From Cherax quadricarinatus (lineage: Eukaryota > Arthropoda > Malacostraca > Decapoda > Parastacidae), in NCBI RefSeq assembly GCF_038502225.1, contig NW_027195362.1:70001-134000 (forward strand): DNA of 64,000 bases. The letters are read 5' to 3'. The position numbers and the translations under genes are program-made. Each line of letters begins with the position of its first letter. Within the stretch, counting starts at the first letter, position 1. Positions 56,475 through 64,000 of the stretch are shown here, one piece after another. The notes beneath the pieces are model-generated. The model saw nothing but the letters and a program-made list of their open reading frames with translations, did not search any database and was not told the DNA's origin.

Positions 56475-59400
56475 AACCTACACCCTCACTCTCAGTCACC
56501 ACCACCTACACCCTCACTCTCAGTCACCACCACCTACACCCTCACTCTCAGTCACCACCACCTCCACCCTCACTCTCAGTCACCACCACCTACACCCTCA
56601 CTCTCAGTCACCACCACCTACACCCTCACTCTCAGTCACCACCACCTACACCCTCACTCTCAGTCACCACCACCTACACCCTCACTCTCAGTCACCACCA
56701 CCTACACCCTCACTCTCAGTAACCACCACCTACACCATCACTCTCAGTCACCACCACCTACACCATCACCCTCAGCCACCACCACCTACACCATCACCCT
56801 CAGCCACCACCACCTACACCATCACCCTCAGCAACCACCACCTACACCATCACCCTCAGCCACCACCACCTACACCATCACCCTCAGTCACCACCACCTA
56901 CACCATCACCCTCAGCCACCACCACCTACACCCTCACCCTCAGTCACCACCACCTACACCCTCACCCTCAGTCACCACCACCTACACCCTCACTCTAAGT
57001 CACCACCACCTACACCCTCACCCTCAGTCACCACCACCTACACCCTCACCCTCAGCCACCACCACCTCCACCATCACCCTCAGCCACCACCACCTCCACC
57101 ATCACCCTCAGCCACCACCACCTCCACCATCACCCTCAGCCACCACCACCTACACCATCACCCTCAGCCACCACCACCTCCACCATCACCCTCAGCCACC
57201 ACCTCCTCCACCATCACCCTCAGTCACCACCACCTACACCCTCACCCTCAGCCACCACCACCTACACCCTCACCCTCAGCCACCACCACCTACACCATCA
57301 CCCTCAGCCACCACCACCTACACCATCACCCTAAGCCACCACCACCTACACCATCACCCTCAGCCACCATCACCCTCAGCCACCACCACCTACACCCTCA
57401 CCCTCAGTCACCACCACCTACACCATCACCCTCAGCCACCACCACCTACACCCTCACCCTCAGCCACCACCACCTACACCCTCACCCTCAGTCACCACCA
57501 CCTACACCATCACCCTCAGCCACCACCACCTACACCATCACCCTCAGCCAACACCACCTACACCATCACCCTCAGCCACCACCACCTACACCATCACCCT
57601 CAGCCACCACCACCTACACCATCACCCTCAGTCACCACCACCTACACCATCACCCTCAGCCACCACCACCTACACCCTCACCCTCAGCCTCAGCCACCAC
57701 CACCTACACCATCACTCTCAGTCACCACCACCTACACCCTCACCCTCAGTCACCACCACCTACACCCTCACCCTCAGCCACCACCACCTACACCATCACC
57801 CTCAGCCACCACCACCTACACCCTCACCCTCAGCCAACACCACCTACACCATCACCCTCAGCCACCACCACCTCCACCCTCACTCTCAGTCACCACCACC
57901 TACACCCTCACCCTCAGTCACCACCACCTACACCCTCACCCTCAGTCACCACCACCTACACCCTCACCCTCAGTCACCACCACCTACACCCTCAGTCACC
58001 ACCACCTACACCCTCACTCTCAGTCACCACCACCTACACCCTCACCCTCAGTCACCACCACCTACACCCTCACCCTCAGTCACCACCACCTACACCCTCA
58101 CCCTCAGTCACCACCACCTACACCCTCACCCTCAGTCACCACCACCTACACCCTCACCCTCAGTCACCACCACCAACACCCTCACCCTCAGTTACCACCA
58201 CCTACACCCTCACCCTCAGTCACCACCACCTACACCCTCACCCTCAGTCACCACCACCTACACCCTCACCCTCAGTCACCACCACCTACACCCTCACACT
58301 CAGTCACCACCACCTACACCCTCACCCTCAGTCACCACCACCTACACCCTCACTCTCAGTCACCACCACCTACACCCTCACCCTCAGTCACCACCACCTA
58401 CACCCTCACCCTCAGTCACCACCACCTACACCCTCACCCTCAGTCACCACCACCTCCACCATCACCCTCAGCCACCACCACCTACATCCTCACTCTCAGT
58501 CACCACCACCTACACCCTCACCCTCAGTCACCACCACCTACACCCTCACACTCAGTCACCACCACCTACACCCTCACCCTCAGTCACCACCACCTACACC
58601 CTCACTCTCAGTCACCACCACCTACACCCTCACCCTCAGTCACCACCACCTACACCCTCACCCTCAGTCACCACCACCTACACCCTCACCCTCAGTCACC
58701 ACCACCTCCACCATCACCCTCAGCCACCACCACCTACACCCTCACTCTCAGTCACCACCACCTACACCCTCACCCTCAGTCACCACCACCTACACCCTCA
58801 CCCTCAGTCACCACCACCTACACCCTCACCCTCAGTCACCACCACCTACACCCTCACCCTCAGTCACCACCACCTACACCCTCACCCTCAGTCACCACCA
58901 CCTACACCCTCACTCTCAGTCACCACCACCTACACCCTCACCCTCAGTCACCACCACCTACACCCTCACCCTCAGTCACCACCACCTACACCCTCACCCT
59001 CAGTCACCACCACCTCCACCATCACCCTCAGCCACCACCACCTACACCCTCACTTACCACCACCTACACCCTCACCCTCAGTCACCACCACCTACACCCT
59101 CACCCTCAGTCACCACCACCTACACCCTCACCCTCAGTCACCACCACCTACACCCTCACCCTCAGTCACCACCTACACCCTCACCCTCAGTCACCACCAC
59201 CTACACCCTCACTCTCAGTCACCACCACCTACACCCTCACCCTCAGTCACCACCACCTACACCCTCACCCTCAGTCACCACCACCTACACCCTCACCCTC
59301 AGTCACCACCACCTCCACCATCACCCTCAGCCACCACCACCTACACCCTCACTCTCAGTCACCACCACCTACACCCTCACCCTCAGTCACCACCACCTAC

Positions 59401-60752
59401 ACCCTCACCCTCAGTCACCACCACCTACACCCTCACCCTCAGTCACCACCACCTACACCATCACCCTCAGTCACCACCACCTACACCCTCACCCTCAGTC
59501 ACCACCACCTACACCATCACCCTCAGTCACCACCACCTACACCCTCACCCTCAGTCACCACCACCTACACCCTCACTCTCAGTCACCACCACCTACACCC
59601 TCACCCTCAGTCACCACCACCTACACCATCACCCTCAGCCACCACCACCTACACCCTCACCCTCAGTCACCACCACCTACACCATCACCCTCAGCCACCA
59701 CCACCTACACCATCACCCTCAGCCACCACCACCTACACCCTCACCCTCAGCCACCACCACCTACACCCTCACCCTCAGCCACCACCACCTACACCATCAC
59801 CCTCAGCCACCACCACCTACACCATCACCCTCAGCCACCACCACCTACACCATCACCCTCAGCCACCACCACCTACACCATCACCCTCAGCCACCACCAC
59901 CTACACCATCACCCTCAGCCACCACCACCTACACCATCACCCTCAGTCACCACCACCTACACCCTCACCCTCAGTCACCACCACCTCCACCATCACCCTC
60001 AGCCACCACCACCTACACCCTCACCCTCAGCCACCACCACCTACACCATCACCCTCAGCCACCACCACCTACAACATCACCCTCAGCCACCACCACCTAC
60101 ACCATCACCCTCAGCCACCACCTCCTCCACCATCACCCTCAGCCACCACCACCTACACCATCACCCTCAGCCACCACCACCTACACCATCACCCTCAGCC
60201 ACCACCACCTCTACCATCACCCTCAGCCACCACCACCTACACCATCACCCTCAGTCACCACCACCTACACCATCACCCTCAGCCACCACCACCTACACCC
60301 TCACCCTCAGCCTCAGCCACCACCACCTACACCATCACCCTCAGCCACCACCACCTACGCCATCACTCTCAGTCACCACCACCTACACCCTCACCCTCAG
60401 TCACCACCACCTACACCCTCACCCTCAGCCACCACCACCTACACCATCACCCTCAGCCACCACCACCTACACCCTCACCCTCAGTCACCACCACCTACAC
60501 CCTCACCCTCAGTCACCACCACCTACACCCTCACTCTCAGTCACCACCACCTCCACCCTCACTCTCAGTCACCACCACCTACACCCTCACCCTCAGTCAC
60601 CACCACCTACACCCTCATCCTCAGTCACCACCACCTACACCCTCACCCTCAGTCACCACCACCTACACCCTCACTCTCAGTCACCACCACCTACACCCTC
60701 ACTCTCAGTCACCACCACCTACACCCTCACTCCCAGTCACCACCACCTCCAC
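56475..60752. repeat. 28-bp minisatellite (about 150 copies)
   Basis: The unit is CACCACCACCTACACCCTCA plus CCCTCAGT, with CTC/CCC, TACACC/TCCACC, CTCA/ATCA and AGT/AGC variants in blocks. It starts seamlessly inside the family C ORF2 directly after NLKP. Confidence 0.98.
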
Positions 60753-61322
60753 TAACAGAGACGACGCTCGCATACATAACACATGACATCTTCCTGGTTG
60801 GATATCAGATGATGAGAAAGAACAGATGTATCAGATGAAGGTATTGTACTTTTCAGACGTCCGTGGAGCATTGAGAAGTTGAGAGGAACAAACAGAAAGG
60901 GAAAATGAATATATAGTAGGCACACTCTAAGATTCAAGAGGTGATAACCACGCTGATATACCACCCTCCACTAAACAGCAGGTTATAAAGGTAAGAATAC
61001 AATGACAACATCAGAGCGAGGGAGAGCACAATAGCGTAGATGGCCAGAAGCTCCCCTAAGAGCAATGCAAATCTGCTGATCCTTTGAGACCCAGCAACTA
61101 CAGGAGGATAAGAAACGTGGGGTCCTAAGATGATGGAGGTTGTAATGAAGAATGCCATACACCAACATATCAGGTACACAACGAGAGAGAGAGAAGAGTG
61201 AGGGGATAAGAACACAAGAATAACCTTGTATTCACCTTGTGCAATTCAGATACAGGAAATATTGATTATATGAACCTCTTGGTGACAATGGCTTCTCTGT
61301 CTTGAGTTTCGAATATCGTGTA

Positions 61323-61324
<2 letters not shown>
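60753..61324. other. Unassigned sequence with one hydrophobic ORF
   Basis: About 570 bp of non-repetitive sequence between the 28-bp array and (AAT)n. Only the ORF at 60934-61215 stands out. Confidence 0.5.
60934..61215 (-). CDS. Unrecognised hydrophobic 93-codon ORF, possible host exon
   Basis: The encoded peptide has two strongly hydrophobic stretches, VVYLICWCMAFFITTSIIL (about residues 12-30) and LLLGELLAIYAIVLSLALML (about 51-70), separated by a polar loop containing AGSQRISR. It resembles part of a multi-span membrane protein, but I do not recognise the family. A CT-rich tract on the minus strand upstream (about 61175-61195) could serve as an acceptor tract, but no clear exon boundaries are visible. 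Chance remains possible. Confidence 0.25.
   Translation of the reverse strand: MFLSPHSSLSLVVYLICWCMAFFITTSIILGPHVSYPPVVAGSQRISRFALLLGELLAIYAIVLSLALMLSLYSYLYNLLFSGGWYISVVITS

Positions 61325-61386
<62 letters not shown>
61325..61386. repeat. (AAT)n microsatellite
   Basis: About 20 units; on the minus strand this is the ATT-type tail of the adjoining SINE. Confidence 0.97.
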
Positions 61387-61387
<1 letters not shown>

Positions 61388-61600
61388 TCTTTATTTGCTA
61401 CAGTTACATGTACAAGGTATACAGACCATAGTTGACATCAGTGACATACTACTATATAGAAAGCCGCTTGTTATGCTGAACATTTCGGACAAATTTGGTC
61501 AGTTTTGTCCCAGGATGCGACCCACACTAGTCGACTAACACTTAGGTACCTATTTTATACTGATGGGTGAACGGGGACAGCAGGTGTCTTTTGGCAACTT
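61387..61600 (-). mobile_element. SINE, 3' part
   Basis: On the minus strand it contains CTGCTGTCCCCGTTCACCCA, GGGTCGCATCCTGGGACAAA and TATACCTTGTACATGTAACT, then AATAAAGATATT and (ATT)n. It matches the body and tail of the SINE at 48873-49235. The tRNA-like head is missing. Confidence 0.85.
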
Positions 61601-61942
61601 CACTCCGACTGTACCCTTCTCCAGAACATCACTTCATCTGAGATCATTTATCCCCAGGATGACTCGAGTATGGAACAGATTCGTACAACATTATGATGTC
61701 AACGAGATAAAGTCAGTTGATCAGATGAAAATGCTGGCCCACAGATGGCTCCAACTTCATTCTGTTCCCTACTGGTATGTTTCATAACAAAAATGCTTTC
61801 AAATGAGCTGATGTAGGTAACAGCTTGTCAATAAAGTTAGGAATCCTGAACCTGTAAATAGTCTGTCAATAAAGTTAGAAATCCTTAACCTAACCTTGTC
61901 AAACCCTGTGTCAAAAAAAAAAAAAAAAAAAAAAAAAAAATA
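61601..61942 (+). pseudogene. 3' end of an unassigned LINE with poly(A)
   Basis: An open frame ending at 61787 includes TSLHLRSFIPRMTRVWNRFV and DQMKMLAHRWLQ, a layout like the C-terminal end of LINE ORF2 proteins (RxxR.WN..). A duplicated 3' UTR segment with GTCAATAAAGTTAG follows, twice, then about 29 A residues (61914-61942). The family is not otherwise present here. Confidence 0.65.
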
Positions 61943-62055
61943 ATGGAGACACGTCTTCCAGTCGTACCGGTAATTCGATCTCCGGACCTCAGTGTGTGAG
62001 GTGAGTGCGCTAGCGATCGAACAACGGAACGCCCGTGTGGAAATAAACTTGGAAA
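61943..62055 (-). mobile_element. Possible tRNA-like SINE head
   Basis: On the minus strand: GCGTTCCGTTGTTCGATCGC, TAGCGCACTCACC, then GGAGATCGAATTACC. It has approximate A- and B-box spacing but weak matches, so it could be a decayed SINE. Confidence 0.4.
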
Positions 62056-62069
62056 GAGAGAGAGATGGC

Positions 62070-63590
62070 ACTTGAAGCATGAAAAAACAAACTTCAAAGG
62101 AGAAGACTACACAAACATCAGACAGTTTCTAAAGGTTCTAAATGCAGTGACAGATGACAATGAAAGAAGACAGTGAATCAAATGTACGAAACTGGAAGTG
62201 CCAAGAGGCAGAAAATAAACGCATACCCAGATACGAAAGATGTAGTGGCAAGAACAAAGTCAGCCCATGGGCTCCCCTGAGGTGTAAAGAGACAAGAGCA
62301 AAAAGCGCCAGGAAACAAGAAAAAGAACCAGTGATTAATGTGAGGGTGTAAAGAGAGAGAGACTCAACGGTAATTTGAGAATGATATAACATCGAAAGCC
62401 AAATCAAAGCTGAAGTTGCTATACAACCATAAAAGAAAAGGACCGGATAATCAGGCAGATGAAGAAAGTCTAAAAGGAACTTAGCATGAAATTTAAGGAG
62501 GAATTTTAGGAAGAAAAAGGGACAATACTAGGAAGTCAAAGAAACAGAGAGCTCCAGAGAGGTGTTGGACACATCATTTACGAAAGCAGAAAAGGTTAGG
62601 AAACTATTGGGTCAATTGGATACCTTGAAGGCGATGGTTGCGAGAGAGGAGACAAAAGCACTGAGTGAATGATTTACCACAATCTTTAGCAATTCAATAG
62701 AAACAGCAACTGCCAGAGATGTGGAAGATTGCATATGTAATTCCAGTATTTATAAAAAGGACAGAGAGGGAGCGTTAAGCTACACACAGGTATCACATGA
62801 CAGTCATAGTAAATAAGGTTTCTGAGAAGAGTATCAAAAGAGTTGTGGAGCAGCTGGAAGGGATCATAAACAACCAACATGGTTCCAGAAATGGTGAACC
62901 CTGTCTCACAAATTAATTATAATTCTATGATAATTTAAAAGAAGTGCGGCAAGAGAAAGATGGATGGGTTGCTTACGTATTGAATAATTGCAAGAAGGTT
63001 TTTGACACAAGACCACACAAGAGACTAGGACAGAGCCTAGAGGAGCACGCAGGAATAACATGGAATGAAAGTGTGACGAGTGTTCTTCCATTTAGATCAG
63101 TACTCTGTTTGGTACAATTTGTGTACATGAATGACATATAACATTAAAAAAGAGAATACAGACAGGTGAGGAGCAGGAATGACTGCTAGAATTTAACCCA
63201 GCAAGTACTGGGTTATGAAGATTGGAATAGGCAAAGAAGATGGAACACTGAGTACAAGCTGATAGAGCAAGGGCTACAAACCTCTCTCCAGTATATCTCT
63301 TCTGGTACGCATTAACCGAATAACTGCTGCAGTAAACGCACGTTTGGAACGTAAGCAAGGAGGTATTCATGTCACTAGCTAACTTATGTCAGGATAATAC
63401 TGGAACATGCAGCACCAGAATGAATCGCACACCAGCTCAATCATGTTAGGAAACTAAAGTGTTAAGGAAAGGTATGATAAGACTCTTGAAACTAGGAGAG
63501 GGGGAAACCCAGTAGCTGCCAGCAGAGAGGCGGGGCCAGGAGCTGATACTCGACTATTACAGCCACATACGGAGTAGTACATGTGAGCGC
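62070..63590 (+). pseudogene. LINE family B copy, heavily decayed
   Basis: Successive traces of ORF2: KGEDYTNIRQFL, CQEAENKRIPRYERC, SPWAPLRCKETRAKSAR, LKLLYNHK, VWREETKALSE-like, VNKVSEKSIKRVVEQLE, CLTN, NNCKKVFDTRPHKRLGQ (motif A), VLPFRSVLCLVQFVYMNDI (decayed motif B) and LLEFNPAST. It ends in the family 3' UTR (AGAGAGGCGGGGCCAGGAGC). Many stops and deletions; the oldest-looking copy of this family in the window. Confidence 0.85.
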
Positions 63591-63600
63591 GAGCGCCCAG

Positions 63601-63645
<45 letters not shown>

Positions 63646-63768
63646 CACACACACACACACACATACACACACACCACACACACACCACACACGCACACAC
63701 CACACACACACACACACGCACATACACACACACACACATACACACACACACCACACACACACCACACA

Positions 63769-63813
<45 letters not shown>

Positions 63814-63890
63814 ACACACACACACCACACACACACCATACACACACCACACACACACACACCACACACACACACACACATGCACACACA
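63601..63890. repeat. (CA)n compound microsatellite
   Basis: CA repeats with ACCACAC, CGCACA and TACACA interruptions, directly after the 3' end of a family B LINE. The last 110 bp of the window are C/A/T-rich low complexity. Confidence 0.97.
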
Positions 63891-64000
63891 CACCCTCCAC
63901 CACTTGACACAAACACGTACCACCCCTTCCCTAACAACCTCACCTTAGCCACCTACCCCTCCCCCAAACCGCCTAACCCCTCCCCAAACCGTCTAACTCC

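Overview
This window looks like non-genic DNA from a large invertebrate genome, most likely a decapod crustacean. That is inferred from a mix of CR1/L2-like, RTE and endonuclease-bearing Penelope-like retroelements, tRNA-headed SINEs and very dense tandem repeats. There is no bacterial gene organisation, and no host gene can be recognised with confidence. The only host-exon candidates are two short unrecognised open stretches, at 41236-41478 and 60934-61215.

Layout, left to right. 1-436: 3' end of a CR1/L2-group LINE (called family A). 437-5200: two minus-strand copies of a second LINE (family B), one almost full length with ORF1 and ORF2, separated by (TG)n. 5219-6290: TG, pyrimidine-rich and TA simple repeats. 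6291-8380: two Penelope-like element (PLE) fragments, a 390-bp MITE and an inverted pair of tRNA-like SINEs, all embedded in (TA)n. 8381-11420: a family A copy whose reverse transcriptase contains about 50 tandem copies of one 10-residue motif. 11700-14670: four minisatellites (35, 56, 23 and 14 bp units). 14721-15033: a retroposon with an 11-bp target duplication. 15242-21308: a second MITE, then a PLE split by a nearly complete CR1 element (family C, SGNH-esterase ORF1). 21310-29150: a broken RTE copy, a 69-bp perfect inverted repeat enclosing two (TA)n tracts and an RLE-type LINE, then an RTE element with an uninterrupted reading frame of about 990 codons. 29169-29945: a third MITE and a short RTE 5'-plus-3' derivative. 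30306-39770: about 9.4 kb of minisatellites (21, 20, 10 and 29 bp units). 39892-42632: a long hairpin, a family A fragment carrying a 19-bp array, a SINE, a 15-bp array and a palindromic retroposon. 43093-48690: 20-, 13- and 44-bp arrays, the last split by the best family A copy. 48873-53347: a SINE and at least three family B pieces. 53350-60752: a decayed family C copy that runs into a 4.3-kb 28-bp minisatellite. 60753-64000: SINE and LINE relics and (CA)n.

The most notable theme is that several minisatellites are demonstrably amplified from within transposable elements: LINE RT motif B, the LINE C-terminus, LINE ORF1 and two SINEs. In two cases the unit is a multiple of three, so the LINE reading frame survived the expansion. 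The second theme is nested insertion with readable target-site duplications, which allows relative dating of several events.
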